A stretch of DNA of 64,000 nucleotides from Lachnospiraceae bacterium (GCA_015057555.1 SVEC01000005.1:1-64000), one strand, 5' to 3'; positions 1 through 9,344 are shown, counted from the stretch's first letter. Numbers and translations: made by a program. Notes: a model not told the origin generated them from the sequence alone.

Positions 1-1220
1 TCGAAGAAGGTAATATAAGATTTTCATCTGATTCAACAGCAGCAGGATTAAAACCAACAAGAACACATTTATACGTTCTTCCTACTATTATTGATGACGT
101 ACAAGACTTAATTACACAAGAAAACGGCTTAAAAGAATTAAAAGCTATTGTATATGGTGTTACAAATTCAGCTAATGCCCAAAAGGCTACTTCTGGTGGT
201 AAGAAACGTCAGGATGATTTTAGATGGGAAGCGATGAATTTAATGTTTGGCGAAACAAATTCATTTTTATCAGTAGATGTTGATGGTGCTGCCAATCGTT
301 TCTGGTTATTAAATTCACATAAAGTACAGGGTGAATATTTAACAAAAGAAAAACCATCACATTATAGCGATATACAAAACACTTATGGTCATTTAGGACC
401 TGCATTTGTAAAGTGTTTGCGTGAATATGCAAAAGAACACGACATTACAAAAGAATTTTTAACGCTAACTGATGAATATGAAAAACGTATTAAATACGAC
501 AAAAAAGCTAAATTAGCTGCAATAATTGAATATGCTTTTAATTTATTAGTTGATTTCAAATTAATGCCTGCTGGAACAAGCAGAATGTCTATTGATGAAG
601 TATTAGCAGATTATTCAGGTGATGAAGTAATAACATCTGATGAAATCATATATAATTCATTTGTAGATAGAGTTTTATCAAATAAACAAGCATTTCCTGA
701 TAAAACAATTAAGATGAAACAACAAGAATATGATGATTTAAGAACAAAAGGCGTAATTGTAAAAGGTAAGGTATTTATTGAAGATAGTAAATACAAGTTA
801 TTTATTACAAAAGAAGCTTTTAATGAATTAGTTTATGATATTGCTAAATCAAATAAATTAGAAGGTATTGTAGCAGATATTTCATCGTGGAAAAATCGTG
901 GATGGGCCGAATATGATTCAACTAATCATAAGGTATGGCGTACAACAAACATTACGCACGAATATGATAAATCTAATCCTATTACAGCAACAAAAGAACA
1001 ATGCTATAAAGTAATATTAGGAAAAGTTGATGAAGAAATATTTGATGAACCATTCAAACCAGTTGATAACTATCAAGTGGATGAAGATAAAATGTTTGAT
1101 TTATCAGAAAAGAAAAAAAGAATGATGGGTAAAGGCGCAACATCAGAAGAAGCTGACGAAATCCTATCAATATTTAATGGCAAAGTAATAGACAAAAGTA
1201 AATTAAGGCTTTTTGATTAG
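1..1220 (+). CDS. DUF927-type helicase/primase-like protein, 5' truncated by window edge
   Basis: The frame is open from the first bases of the window (codons from base 3), so the gene begins outside it; the Met at 234 is internal. The visible part reads DSTAAGLKP, then LPTIIDDVQ, then VYGVTNSANAQKA, W-x-A-x-N-x-M-FGE, DGAANRFW and NTYGHLGPAFV. This order (acidic Walker-B-like segment, a GKxR-like stretch, a W...GE motif, an R-finger region and a YGHxGP motif) is what I associate with the C-terminal ATPase part of DUF927 proteins, which sit in satellites and integrative elements. The roughly 200 residues after it are charged and unrecognised. It converges on the integrase and shares a bidirectional terminator with it. 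TTA/AAA-rich codons fit the element and not the chromosome to the right. The family call is from motif memory. Confidence 0.6.
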   Translation, partial: EEGNIRFSSDSTAAGLKPTRTHLYVLPTIIDDVQDLITQENGLKELKAIVYGVTNSANAQKATSGGKKRQDDFRWEAMNLMFGETNSFLSVDVDGAANRFWLLNSHKVQGEYLTKEKPSHYSDIQNTYGHLGPAFVKCLREYAKEHDITKEFLTLTDEYEKRIKYDKKAKLAAIIEYAFNLLVDFKLMPAGTSRMSIDEVLADYSGDEVITSDEIIYNSFVDRVLSNKQAFPDKTIKMKQQEYDDLRTKGVIVKGKVFIEDSKYKLFITKEAFNELVYDIAKSNKLEGIVADISSWKNRGWAEYDSTNHKVWRTTNITHEYDKSNPITATKEQCYKVILGKVDEEIFDEPFKPVDNYQVDEDKMFDLSEKKKRMMGKGATSEEADEILSIFNGKVIDKSKLRLFD

Positions 1221-1264
1221 TATGAACTAATAAATTTAAAATTTTTATAAAATCTTGTCAAAAT

Positions 1265-1294
1265 AAAAAGGACTTATTAAATAAGTCCTTTTTT
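1265..1294. terminator. Bidirectional terminator between element helicase gene and integrase
   Basis: An 11-bp stem (AAAAGGACTTA paired with TAAGTCCTTTT) around a 5-nt loop, with A-run and T-run flanks. It can stop transcription of both convergent genes. Confidence 0.85.
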
Positions 1295-1301
1295 GTATGC
1301 A

Positions 1302-2945
1302 CTACTTAAAAATCAATTCTTCTGGCTCACTTGCAATAACAAGTGTAGGTTCGGCTTTTGTAGTAGTTTTTTCTTCTACTGCTTCTGTTGATTCCACTTT
1401 CTTCTTAGTAGTCTTCTTTGGTTCTTCTTCTACTATTTCTTTTCTTTTAAATTCATGGATATCGCTTAATGGCGCGTCATTATCTAAAACTATGCGCTCT
1501 TTTACTTCTTTTGCCGCCCTTTTAGCTCTTGTTTCGATTGCCTTTCGTGTCTTATACTTTTTATATTTTTCACCTACTAATATTTTGCCTTCATCGTCTT
1601 TTCTTTCTTCGATAATAGGTAAAATATCTACTTCTATTGTTTCATTAAAGAATTTAGTAATACTATCTCTAAATCCTAAATCGTGCAAATATCTTTTTGT
1701 TGCTGTTGTATCAGCCGATTTGATTTTATGACCTGATGCAAAATGTATTTGTATAATATCAGCAGGTTCTATCCATTCACCTTTACTATTAAATGCTCCT
1801 GACATTAAGTTAGTAACAAAGGTATGTCTTAAATCGTGCAATCTGACAGGTTCAATTTCTACTTCACCAGCTTTTAAAAAATACTTATTCATTCTTTTTT
1901 CAAATTCTTTAAAGCGGCGCGAAATTTTACCAGTTGAAGGTAAATAATTATTGATTAGGTTTATTTTTGTCATATAAACATAATCTGCATCAGTAACTTC
2001 ACGTTTTAAAATTACTTCTTGCCATTCCTTAACAACTTTTAAGGTATTAAATAAAACATCGTGCATTGGAATGTTTCTTATTTCATTAGTTTTAGGGCGC
2101 TTTACTGTTTCTTTTGTACCAACTTGAACACGATTATCGATGATTCTAATATTTCTTTCGTTGAAATTTACATTCTCCCAACGTAATCCAGCTATTTCAC
2201 CACGTCTTAGACCACCGCCGCCAGCTAACAATACTAATGACAATATACTTAAATCTTCTTCACATTCAGCAGCATATTGAATCATTCTATTAAATTCTTC
2301 AATAGTTAATGCGCGACCTTCAAAATCACTTTTGACAACACGAATATCAGCCATTGCTATTGTCTGATCATTCATTGGAACAGTACCATTTTTACTCAGA
2401 TACTTCCACATTTGAAGTAATGTCGTTTTATGATGCGTAATAGTTGATTTTGTCAATCCTTCAACATCGTGACACCATTCAAAATAATCTTCAATTGTTA
2501 ATGTTGTAATTGCGTCAATATATTTTCTTTCGTCTGGACCATCAAAGAACTTACGCATATGATTCACATGACTTTTTACAGAATTCTTATAAGTAAGACC
2601 GTTTAACTTATTATAATTAGCATAATCTAAAAAATCTTCTAATGCATCTTCAAAAGTCAATCTTCTTTCTTCTTCTGTAAGTAGTCCTTTTCTTTTTCTG
2701 TCCATTTTTTCTTTAAACGCCACTGCTTCTTCATAATCTTTAAACATTTTTGAAGATTTACATTGTTTGACTTCATAACGTTCTGTTTTTGGATTATAAA
2801 TTTCTTTTCTACCCTTATCATAGGTAACTTTATAACCCAATGTTATCATGCCAAGTTTCTTCACTTGAATACCTGGCGTTTTAGTTTTAGAAAATTCTAT
2901 TTTTTCTTCTTCAACTACCTTTTTTGGACGACCTCTTTTAGCCAT
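1302..2945 (-). CDS. Tyrosine recombinase / site-specific integrase
   Basis: 547 residues. Catalyses excision and integration of the element that fills the left edge. The N-terminus is basic (RGRPKK), followed by an arm-type DNA-binding region and a SAM-like core-binding domain (about 100-200). The catalytic domain has Arg in GLRRGEIAGLRW (about 247), HDLRHT (about 368), GHKIKSADTT (about 405) and the nucleophile Tyr in TKRYLHD (about 418), so the R-H-R-H-Y set looks complete. About 100 extra C-terminal residues are Lys/Glu/Thr-rich and look disordered. Start chosen from AAGGAGG 8 nt upstream. The gene faces outward to the right end of the element, as integrases usually do near their att site. 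Confidence 0.93.
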   Translation of the reverse strand: MAKRGRPKKVVEEEKIEFSKTKTPGIQVKKLGMITLGYKVTYDKGRKEIYNPKTERYEVKQCKSSKMFKDYEEAVAFKEKMDRKRKGLLTEEERRLTFEDALEDFLDYANYNKLNGLTYKNSVKSHVNHMRKFFDGPDERKYIDAITTLTIEDYFEWCHDVEGLTKSTITHHKTTLLQMWKYLSKNGTVPMNDQTIAMADIRVVKSDFEGRALTIEEFNRMIQYAAECEEDLSILSLVLLAGGGGLRRGEIAGLRWENVNFNERNIRIIDNRVQVGTKETVKRPKTNEIRNIPMHDVLFNTLKVVKEWQEVILKREVTDADYVYMTKINLINNYLPSTGKISRRFKEFEKRMNKYFLKAGEVEIEPVRLHDLRHTFVTNLMSGAFNSKGEWIEPADIIQIHFASGHKIKSADTTATKRYLHDLGFRDSITKFFNETIEVDILPIIEERKDDEGKILVGEKYKKYKTRKAIETRAKRAAKEVKERIVLDNDAPLSDIHEFKRKEIVEEEPKKTTKKKVESTEAVEEKTTTKAEPTLVIASEPEELIFK

Positions 2946-3002
2946 AAAAAAATTACCTCCTTTTCATCATTGTTGTATAATTAATATCTAATTTATAGAT
3001 GT

Positions 3003-3031
3003 ATTATAACACAAAAAATCCAATTTGGTAA
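3003..3031 (-). promoter_or_regulatory. Integrase promoter
   Basis: Minus-strand TTACCA and TATAAT with a 17-bp spacer, about 60 nt upstream of the integrase start. The -35 lies inside the first of two TTGGTAACT direct repeats, so a protein bound there (perhaps the integrase) would occlude it. Confidence 0.6.
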
Positions 3032-3045
3032 CTTTTTTGGTAACT
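3025..3045 (+). repeat. Two TTGGTAACT direct repeats near the element end
   Basis: Perfect 9-bp direct repeats at 3025-3033 and 3037-3045, 12 bp apart, between the integrase start and the host response-regulator gene. Direct repeats like this are typical arm-type integrase sites or repressor sites; the att core itself could not be located because the other end is outside the window. Confidence 0.55.
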
Positions 3046-3123
3046 GATATTATTTAATTTTGTTTTCAAAAATCTTCTGAACCATTGATTATACTTGACT
3101 TTTATGCCCTATTTCTAAAAATA

Positions 3124-3810
3124 CTACCCTTTGAAATAGTATCCCACACCCCACTTAGTATGAATATACTTAGGTTCTGCAGGTGTAGTCTCAACCTTTT
3201 CTCTAAGACGTCTTACATGTACATCAACTGTACGTGCATCTCCTGGATATGAAGGTCCCCAAATAGTCTGAAGAAGCTGCTCTCTAGAATAAACCTTGTT
3301 AGGATTAGATACTAGGAGATAAACCAGATCAAACTCCTTAGCTGTAAGGTTAACCTCCTTACCTTCGATGTAAACTCTTCTACTCTCCACATCTATCTTA
3401 AGTCCCTTAGTTTCAATAACCTTAGTCTCTTCCTTGCCAGGGACATTCTTAGTATTTCTTCTAAGAATAGCCTTGATTCTAGCCTTAACCTCAAGGATGT
3501 TAAATGGCTTTGTAATATAGTCATCAGCACCATATTCAAGACCAAGAATCTTATCCATATCATCGCCCTTTGCAGTAAGCATAACTATAGGCACATCAGA
3601 AAATTCTCTAATCATCTGGCAAACCTCAAGACCTGTATATCCAGGAAGCATAATATCCAGCAATATGATGTCATAATCATTAGCCTTAGCCATCTCAAAG
3701 GCCTCTTCGCCATCATAGGCAACATCAACCTGCATATCATCCTGCTCTAAGCTGAACTTTATACCCTTTACTATTGACTTTTCATCATCTACTACTAGTA
3801 CCTTTTTCAT
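3124..3810 (-). CDS. OmpR/PhoB-family response regulator
   Basis: 228 residues. Receiver domain (1-120) with acidic pair D8/D9, phospho-acceptor D52 in ILLDIMLPG, Thr in MLTAKGDD and Lys in YITKPF; then a winged-helix DNA-binding domain (about 130-228, RTVDVHVRRLREK). A cytoplasmic transcription factor controlled by an unknown kinase. It lies 11 nt downstream of the ComEA-like gene, so they are probably co-transcribed. No histidine kinase follows: the next sequence downstream is the integrative element, which begins within about 180 nt of the stop codon. The kinase may lie beyond the element, outside the window. Confidence 0.92.
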   Translation of the reverse strand: MKKVLVVDDEKSIVKGIKFSLEQDDMQVDVAYDGEEAFEMAKANDYDIILLDIMLPGYTGLEVCQMIREFSDVPIVMLTAKGDDMDKILGLEYGADDYITKPFNILEVKARIKAILRRNTKNVPGKEETKVIETKGLKIDVESRRVYIEGKEVNLTAKEFDLVYLLVSNPNKVYSREQLLQTIWGPSYPGDARTVDVHVRRLREKVETTPAEPKYIHTKWGVGYYFKG

Positions 3811-3821
3811 CTGGTCACCCC

Positions 3822-4478
3822 TTAACTCACAACAATGTGATCCTTTATATTATTATAAACACCCTCCTTAATACCAGGAATATTAGTTATGTCCTGAATA
3901 TTTTGAAAAGGGCCATTCTTATCTCTATATTTTATTATGGCCTCTGCCTTGCTTTCGCCTATCCCCGGAAGAGTCATAAGCTGCTCCTTGGTGGCAGTAT
4001 TAATATTCACATATCTACTGCTTCCATTATCTGTTTGTTCAGGTTGCATATTATAGCCTTCTTGTAGCTCATAAGCATATGGAAAATATATCTTTTCCCC
4101 TGACACCACTGTCTCCGCCAGATTAATATAATCTATGGCTGCATCCTCAGTAAAGCCTCCTGCCAAATCCAGAGCCTCCTGTTTAAGTGACGTAGAGTTT
4201 ACATAGTACACTCCAGGACTGATGACTGCTCCGCAGACATACACGGGAATTTTCTCATCCTCCCAAACCTCATAGACATCACTGTCAGAAGAACTTGCCA
4301 CTGCCAGATGAGATTCACAATCATCCCCTGCATCCGTCACATATCCAGCACCTACACTATCAATCTCACCTTCATTTACATCGGCATCTGAAGCAACATA
4401 CTTAACCGTATCACCACAGGCGCATAGACCAAATAGCAAAATTGCTATAGCAAAAATATAATTAATTTTCTTACGCAT
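3822..4478 (-). CDS. ComEA-like lipoprotein: SLBB plus helix-hairpin-helix
   Basis: 218 residues from the Met at 4478, chosen because AAAGGAG lies 9 nt before it; an upstream in-frame Met at 4505 has no such site. A lipoprotein signal ends in LFGLCAC. An acidic Ser-rich spacer follows, then an SLBB-like domain (VYVCGAVISPGVY, about 80-135), then the ComEA helix-hairpin-helix domain at the C-terminus (VNINTATKEQL, LPGIGESKAEAIIKYR). ComEA proteins bind double-stranded DNA at the cell surface for uptake; no comEC or comEB is adjacent here, so a competence role is inferred from family only. A lipid anchor in place of a transmembrane helix is a variation. Confidence 0.85.
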   Translation of the reverse strand: MRKKINYIFAIAILLFGLCACGDTVKYVASDADVNEGEIDSVGAGYVTDAGDDCESHLAVASSSDSDVYEVWEDEKIPVYVCGAVISPGVYYVNSTSLKQEALDLAGGFTEDAAIDYINLAETVVSGEKIYFPYAYELQEGYNMQPEQTDNGSSRYVNINTATKEQLMTLPGIGESKAEAIIKYRDKNGPFQNIQDITNIPGIKEGVYNNIKDHIVVS

Positions 4479-4574
4479 ATGAAACACTCCTTTAAAGTAT
4501 TTCACAATGCCAAAACATACACATATATATTTTACAAAAAATCATAAAATATTACAATAGTTTTACAAAGAATA

Positions 4575-5489
4575 TTAGAATAATGGCTCCTTAAGTATAG
4601 CTGTTCCGATACCCTTCTCAGTAAAGAACTCAAGAAGTAAGCAGTGCTGAAGTCTTCCATCAAGCATATGAACTCTTGATACACCATTCTTCATAGCCTC
4701 GATACAATTTTGTAGCTTTGGAAGCATTCCACCACCTACTACACCCTTGTCGATAAACTCCTGTGCCTCGTTAATATCCATCTCTGAGATAAGAGTTGAC
4801 TTATCTGTAGGATCCACGAATACTCCCTCTATGTCAGTTAAGAATACCAGCTTCTCTGCATTAAGAGCTGTTGCTATAGCGCAGGCAGCATCGTCAGCAT
4901 TGATATTGTATCCATGATAATCATCTATACCAAGACCGATTGGTGCAATTACTGGAATGAAATCATTGCTGATAAGAGTATCAAGAATTGTGGCATCAGT
5001 CTCCACAACCTCACCTACATATCCTATGTCCTTACCACCACTAAGCTTCTTCTTAACCTGAAGAAGACCAGCATCCTTACCACTTAAGCCTACCGCCTTC
5101 ATACCAAGCTGCTGAAGCATAGAAACAAGGCTCTTGTTAACCTTTGACAGAACCATCTCTGCAACACCAAGAGTCTCATCATCAGTAACACGAAGACCAT
5201 TGATAAACTCTGTTTCCTTGCCAATCTTATTTAACCAAGCACTTATCTCCTTACCACCACCGTGAACAACGATTGGCTTGAGGCCGATAAGCTTGAGAAG
5301 TGCTACGTCCTTAATAACGTTGTACTTGATTTCCTCATCTATCATGGCACTTCCACCGTACTTGACAACAACTCTCTTACCATTGAATCTCTGGATATAT
5401 GGCAACGCCTCTATAAGAGTCTGTGCCTTCTCGAGAATCAAATCCATTGAATCATTATTAACCATGTCTTCTACCTTCCTTATAATCAT
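4575..5489 (-). CDS. argB: Acetylglutamate kinase
   Basis: 304 residues. Phosphorylates N-acetylglutamate with ATP, second step of arginine synthesis. Amino-acid-kinase fold signatures: [10 protein letters not shown] near residue 42, [10 protein letters not shown] near 75, the [10 protein letters not shown] segment, and [12 protein letters not shown] near 200. Start chosen from AGAGGAG 9 nt upstream. Last gene of argC-argJ-argB (52 nt after argJ). The N-terminus is some 15 residues longer than in many homologues. Arginine feedback inhibition is common in enzymes carrying the N-terminal helix before the KYGG motif; such a helix seems present but this is inference. Confidence 0.96.
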   Translation of the reverse strand: MIIRKVEDMVNNDSMDLILEKAQTLIEALPYIQRFNGKRVVVKYGGSAMIDEEIKYNVIKDVALLKLIGLKPIVVHGGGKEISAWLNKIGKETEFINGLRVTDDETLGVAEMVLSKVNKSLVSMLQQLGMKAVGLSGKDAGLLQVKKKLSGGKDIGYVGEVVETDATILDTLISNDFIPVIAPIGLGIDDYHGYNINADDAACAIATALNAEKLVFLTDIEGVFVDPTDKSTLISEMDINEAQEFIDKGVVGGGMLPKLQNCIEAMKNGVSRVHMLDGRLQHCLLLEFFTEKGIGTAILKEPLF

Positions 5490-5541
5490 CTTTATATCTC
5501 CTCTTTCAAGACCTAGTATGTCTTGTCATCCTTCAAATTAT

Positions 5542-6765
5542 CTATGAACGGTAATCCGCATTTATTTTAACATAATCATAGGTCAAATCACAACCCCAAG
5601 CAGTGGCCTTTTCACTTCCTGCCTTAATATCTGCTGTTGCAATTACAACCGGTGCCTTCATAATATCTGTAGCCTGCTCCTCGTCGAACTTAGCATACAT
5701 ACCATTTTCAACAAGCTTAACAGTTCCCTTTTCACTCTCAACAACCACATCCACCTTATAAGGGTCAAACTGTGCACCTGAATAGCCCATAGCGCAAAGG
5801 ATACGACCTACATTCGCATCATTGCCATATACCGCACACTTTGTAAGGCTTGATGTAGCAATGGACTTTGCAAGAATCTTAGCAGTTTCCTTGTCTGGTG
5901 CTCCCACAACATTTACCTCGAAGAGCTTTGTAGCTCCCTCACCATCTGCTGCAATCTGCTTAGCAAGATATGTATTTACATCTAAAAGTGCTGCCTTAAA
6001 TGTAGCATAATCCTCATCCTCAGCTGTTATCTTAGCATTACCAGCCATACCATTTGCAAGAACTACTACTGTATCGTTAGTAGATGTATCTCCATCAACT
6101 GATACCATATTAAATGTATCCTCTATTGTCTCAGAAAGTGCCTTCTGAAGAAGCTTCTGGTCGATATCTGCATCTGTTGTAATAAATCCAAGCATAGTTC
6201 CCATATTAGGATGAATCATACCTGAGCCCTTACACATAGCACCCATAGTAACCTTCTTGCCACCAAGCTCAAATTCCACCGCATACTCCTTCTTGTGAGT
6301 ATCTGTAGTCATAATAGCTGTAGCCGCGTCAACTGCTGCCTCTCTAGTATCTGTAATCATATCCTTAAGAAGGTTAATTCCGCTCTCGATTACATCCATA
6401 GGAAGATAAAAACCTATAACTCCAGTTGAAGCCACAAGTACCTGGTCAGGATTTACATTAAGTGCTGCTCCCACCAGCTTTGCAGAGTCCACTGCATTCT
6501 GGTAGCCAACATCTCCTGTACAAGCATTTGCGATACCACTGTTAATTACTACTGCTTGAGCTACTCCACCATCACACACCTTCTTATCCCAAAGAACTGG
6601 TGCCGCCTTAACAATATTCTTAGTAAATGTACCTGCCACCGCAGCTGGTACCTCTGAATATATCATAGCCATATCTTTATTTGTCTTGCCAGCCTTAATT
6701 CCTGCACGTGTTCCTGCAGCCTTAAAGCCTATAGGTGCGGTTACACCGCCGTCGATTATCTTCAT
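5542..6765 (-). CDS. argJ: Glutamate N-acetyltransferase / amino-acid acetyltransferase
   Basis: 407 residues. Transfers acetyl from N-acetylornithine to glutamate, and in bifunctional forms also uses acetyl-CoA. The precursor cleaves itself before a Thr; the site is visible as MGTMLGFITTDA near residue 190, where the Thr becomes the new N-terminal nucleophile. The oxyanion-hole region (VVASTGVIGFYLP) is also present, as is the C-terminal acidic tail. Ribosome site AAGGAGG overlaps the end of argC. The presence of argJ means the acetyl group is recycled, so a separate argE is not required; no argA is seen here. Confidence 0.96.
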   Translation of the reverse strand: MKIIDGGVTAPIGFKAAGTRAGIKAGKTNKDMAMIYSEVPAAVAGTFTKNIVKAAPVLWDKKVCDGGVAQAVVINSGIANACTGDVGYQNAVDSAKLVGAALNVNPDQVLVASTGVIGFYLPMDVIESGINLLKDMITDTREAAVDAATAIMTTDTHKKEYAVEFELGGKKVTMGAMCKGSGMIHPNMGTMLGFITTDADIDQKLLQKALSETIEDTFNMVSVDGDTSTNDTVVVLANGMAGNAKITAEDEDYATFKAALLDVNTYLAKQIAADGEGATKLFEVNVVGAPDKETAKILAKSIATSSLTKCAVYGNDANVGRILCAMGYSGAQFDPYKVDVVVESEKGTVKLVENGMYAKFDEEQATDIMKAPVVIATADIKAGSEKATAWGCDLTYDYVKINADYRS

Positions 6766-6778
6766 ATGCTTTTCCTCC

Positions 6779-7822
6779 TTATGGAAACATAGGTGGCATC
6801 TTAAGACCTTCTAGCTCGTCAAGGCCCATGATAAGGTTCATGTTCTGGACTGCCTGACCTGCAGCACCCTTTACAAGATTGTCAATAGCACCCATTACTA
6901 TCACTCTATTAGTTCTTTCATCTACTACAAAGTTTATATCTACAAAGTTGCTTCCCTCAACCCATCTGGTCTCTGGGCAAACACCCTTATTTAACAGTCT
7001 GATAAAATACTCATCCTTATAGTACTTCTCGTACACTGCCTTGATATCCTCGTAGCTGTACTTACCTGTAAGGTTAGCATAAGAAGTTGCAAGGATACCT
7101 CTGTTCATAGGTACAAGGTGTGGTGTGAAATTTATAAGAAGCGGATTTCCTTCATATGCGTAACCAAGCTGCTCCTCGATTTCAGGAGTGTGTCTGTGGC
7201 TTGCCACACCATATGCCTTGAAGCTTTCATTTACCTCGCAGAAAAGATTTGCAACCTTAGCGCCTCTACCTGCACCTGAGGTACCAGACTTTGCATCTAC
7301 TATAATAGTATTTACATCAATCATCTTTTCCTTAACTAATGGATATAAAGAAAGGATTGAACAGGTTGTATAGCAGCCTGGATTAGCTATAAGTCTAGCC
7401 TTCTTAATATCCTCTCTATTAATCTCACAAAGACCATAAACAGCCTCCTCAATAAACTCAGGACTCTTGTGCTCTATGCCATACCACTTTTCATATGTAG
7501 CCACGTCCTTAATTCTAAAATCTGCCGAAAGGTCTACTATCTTACACTTTGAAAGTACATCCTCATTTACAAGTGACGCACAAAGTCCCTGTGGAGTTGC
7601 TGTAAATATTACATCAGCCTTATCAGCTAGCTCCTCCATATTGTCATCCATACACTTTGCATCAACTATCTGAAACATATTTCCATATACTTCAGAATAA
7701 TCTTTATCTATATAGCTTCTAGAACCGTACCAAACTATCTCTACATCCTTGTGTCCTAGAAGAATTCTAACAAGCTCCTGTCCAGCATAACCAGTTGAGC
7801 CAATAATACCTACCTTAACCAT
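6779..7822 (-). CDS. argC: N-acetyl-gamma-glutamyl-phosphate reductase
   Basis: 347 residues. NADPH-dependent reduction of N-acetylglutamyl phosphate to the semialdehyde. N-terminal Rossmann motif GIIGSTGYAGQEL (4-16), catalytic Cys in NPGCYTT (about 150), and the conserved His in FTPHLVPMNRG (about 210). First gene of the argCJB operon, with its own sigma-A promoter in the divergent gap to argG. Length is normal. Confidence 0.96.
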   Translation of the reverse strand: MVKVGIIGSTGYAGQELVRILLGHKDVEIVWYGSRSYIDKDYSEVYGNMFQIVDAKCMDDNMEELADKADVIFTATPQGLCASLVNEDVLSKCKIVDLSADFRIKDVATYEKWYGIEHKSPEFIEEAVYGLCEINREDIKKARLIANPGCYTTCSILSLYPLVKEKMIDVNTIIVDAKSGTSGAGRGAKVANLFCEVNESFKAYGVASHRHTPEIEEQLGYAYEGNPLLINFTPHLVPMNRGILATSYANLTGKYSYEDIKAVYEKYYKDEYFIRLLNKGVCPETRWVEGSNFVDINFVVDERTNRVIVMGAIDNLVKGAAGQAVQNMNLIMGLDELEGLKMPPMFP

Positions 7823-7875
7823 ATTAATCGCCTCTCTTTTCCTATTATAAAGTGTTTTCTTCTTTAACTCACTCG

Positions 7876-7904
7876 ATTATACAACTAGCACGGAAAATAT
7901 GCAA
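7876..7904 (-). promoter_or_regulatory. argCJB promoter
   Basis: Minus-strand TTGCAT, 17-bp spacer, TATAAT; about 55 nt upstream of the argC start. The -35 abuts the ARG-box-like region. Confidence 0.78.
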
Positions 7905-7922
7905 CACTATTATAGGAAAAAT

Positions 7923-7990
7923 GTGAATATTTTTCTATATTTATGCATATTTTCTGTATATTATGCAGTTTTTATGCATAAATATTTGAT
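7923..7990. promoter_or_regulatory. ArgR/AhrC operator region between argC and argG
   Basis: Several AT-rich partial palindromes resembling the ARG box (ATGAATAAATATTCAT type). The best is ATGCATAAATATTTGAT at 7974-7990; others start near 7923 and 7942. They lie between the two divergent promoters, so one bound ArgR hexamer could repress both operons. No argR gene is in the window. Confidence 0.6.
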
Positions 7991-7998
7991 TTTACATA

Positions 7999-8027
7999 TT
8001 GCATAATAATATTTTTAGGTTTATACT
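7999..8027 (+). promoter_or_regulatory. argG promoter
   Basis: TTGCAT, 17-bp spacer, TATACT, about 30 nt upstream of the argG start; the -35 is 8 nt from the best ARG-box match. Confidence 0.75.
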
Positions 8028-8059
8028 AAAGCTAATGATTTTTTAGGAGGAATTTTACC

Positions 8060-9274
8060 ATGAAGGAAAGAGTTATTCTTGCGTATTCTGGTGGTCTTGA
8101 TACTACTGCCATTATACCTTGGTTAAAGGAAACTTACGGTTTCGATGTAATCTGCGTATGTATTGACGTTGGACAGGAAAGCGAGCTTGAAGGTTTAGAG
8201 GAGAGAGCTAAGTACTCAGGAGCTGAGAAGCTTTACATACTTGATGTTGTTGATGAGTTCTGTGATGACTTTATCGTTCCTGGTGTTATGGCTAATGCTA
8301 CTTACGAGAACAAGTATCTCCTTGGTACTTCATTTGCAAGACCACTTATCGCAAAGAAGCTTGTAGATATCGCTCGCAAGGAAAATGCTACTACTATTTG
8401 CCACGGTGCAACTGGTAAGGGTAATGATCAGGTTAGATTCGAGATTAATATAAAGGCACTTGCTCCAGATCTTAAGGTTATCGCAACATGGAGACAGGAC
8501 GAATGGACTATGCAGTCTAGAGAGGACGAAATTGAGTACTGTAAGGCACACGGCATCGACCTTCCATTTGACGCTTCTTCATCATATAGCCGTGATAGAA
8601 ACTTATGGCATATCAGCCACGAGGGACTTGAGCTTGAGGATCCAAGTCAGGAGCCTAATTGGGATCACCTTCTTGTTCTTGGTACTCATCCAGAGAAGGC
8701 ACCAGACGAGGCAGAGTATGTTACTATGACATTTGAGAAGGGTGTTCCAAAGTCAGTTAACGGCAAGGAGATGAAGGTTTCAGATATCATTCGTGAGCTT
8801 AACAGACTTGGTGGTAAGCACGGTGTTGGTATCATCGATATCGTAGAGAACAGAGTTGTTGGTATGAAGTCACGTGGTGTATACGAGACTCCAGGTGGAA
8901 CAATCCTTATGGAGGCTCATATGCAGTTAGAGGAGCTTATCCTTGATAGAGATACTCTTGCATTTAAGAAGATTATCTCAGATAAGTTCGCAGATATGAT
9001 TTATGAAGGTAAGTGGTACTGCCCACTTCGTGAGGCACTTCAGGCATTTATCGAAAAGTCACAGGAGCGTGTAACTGGCGAGGTTAAGTTCAAGCTTTAC
9101 AAGGGTAACATCATTAAGGCTGGTACTACTTCTCCATACAGTATGTATTCAGAGGAGCTTGCAAGCTTCACAACTGGTGACCTTTACGATCACAAGGACG
9201 CAGAAGGATTTATCAACTTATTCGGTCTTTCTATGAAGGTTCGCGGAATGCTTGATGGTAAGAGAGAGAAATAA
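8060..9274 (+). CDS. argG: Argininosuccinate synthase
   Basis: 404 residues. Condenses citrulline and aspartate with ATP. The pyrophosphatase-loop motif AYSGGLDTTA is at residues 8-17; further conserved parts are ATGKGNDQVRFE (about 117) and SREDEIEYCKAHGI. Ribosome site AGGAGG 8 nt upstream. Divergent from argCJB and probably co-regulated by ArgR. argH, which usually follows argG, is not here: the gene ends in a strong terminator and the next gene is unrelated. Confidence 0.97.
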   Translation: MKERVILAYSGGLDTTAIIPWLKETYGFDVICVCIDVGQESELEGLEERAKYSGAEKLYILDVVDEFCDDFIVPGVMANATYENKYLLGTSFARPLIAKKLVDIARKENATTICHGATGKGNDQVRFEINIKALAPDLKVIATWRQDEWTMQSREDEIEYCKAHGIDLPFDASSSYSRDRNLWHISHEGLELEDPSQEPNWDHLLVLGTHPEKAPDEAEYVTMTFEKGVPKSVNGKEMKVSDIIRELNRLGGKHGVGIIDIVENRVVGMKSRGVYETPGGTILMEAHMQLEELILDRDTLAFKKIISDKFADMIYEGKWYCPLREALQAFIEKSQERVTGEVKFKLYKGNIIKAGTTSPYSMYSEELASFTTGDLYDHKDAEGFINLFGLSMKVRGMLDGKREK

Positions 9275-9301
9275 ATCCACTCTAATAAAGATTATATTTA
9301 A

Positions 9302-9330
9302 AGCCTGGCACTTAGGTGCCAGGCTATTTA
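9302..9330. terminator. argG terminator, usable from both sides
   Basis: A 10-bp GC-rich stem (AGCCTGGCAC/GTGCCAGGCT) with a TTAG loop, between the argG stop and the convergent gene at 9345. Confidence 0.8.
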
Positions 9331-9344
9331 TTTGAATCTCCCTA

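Noticed and set aside
2946..3123. tRNA gene as attachment site of the integrative element
   Set aside because: No cloverleaf or CCA-type 3' end is visible between the integrase and the response regulator; the att site stays undetermined.
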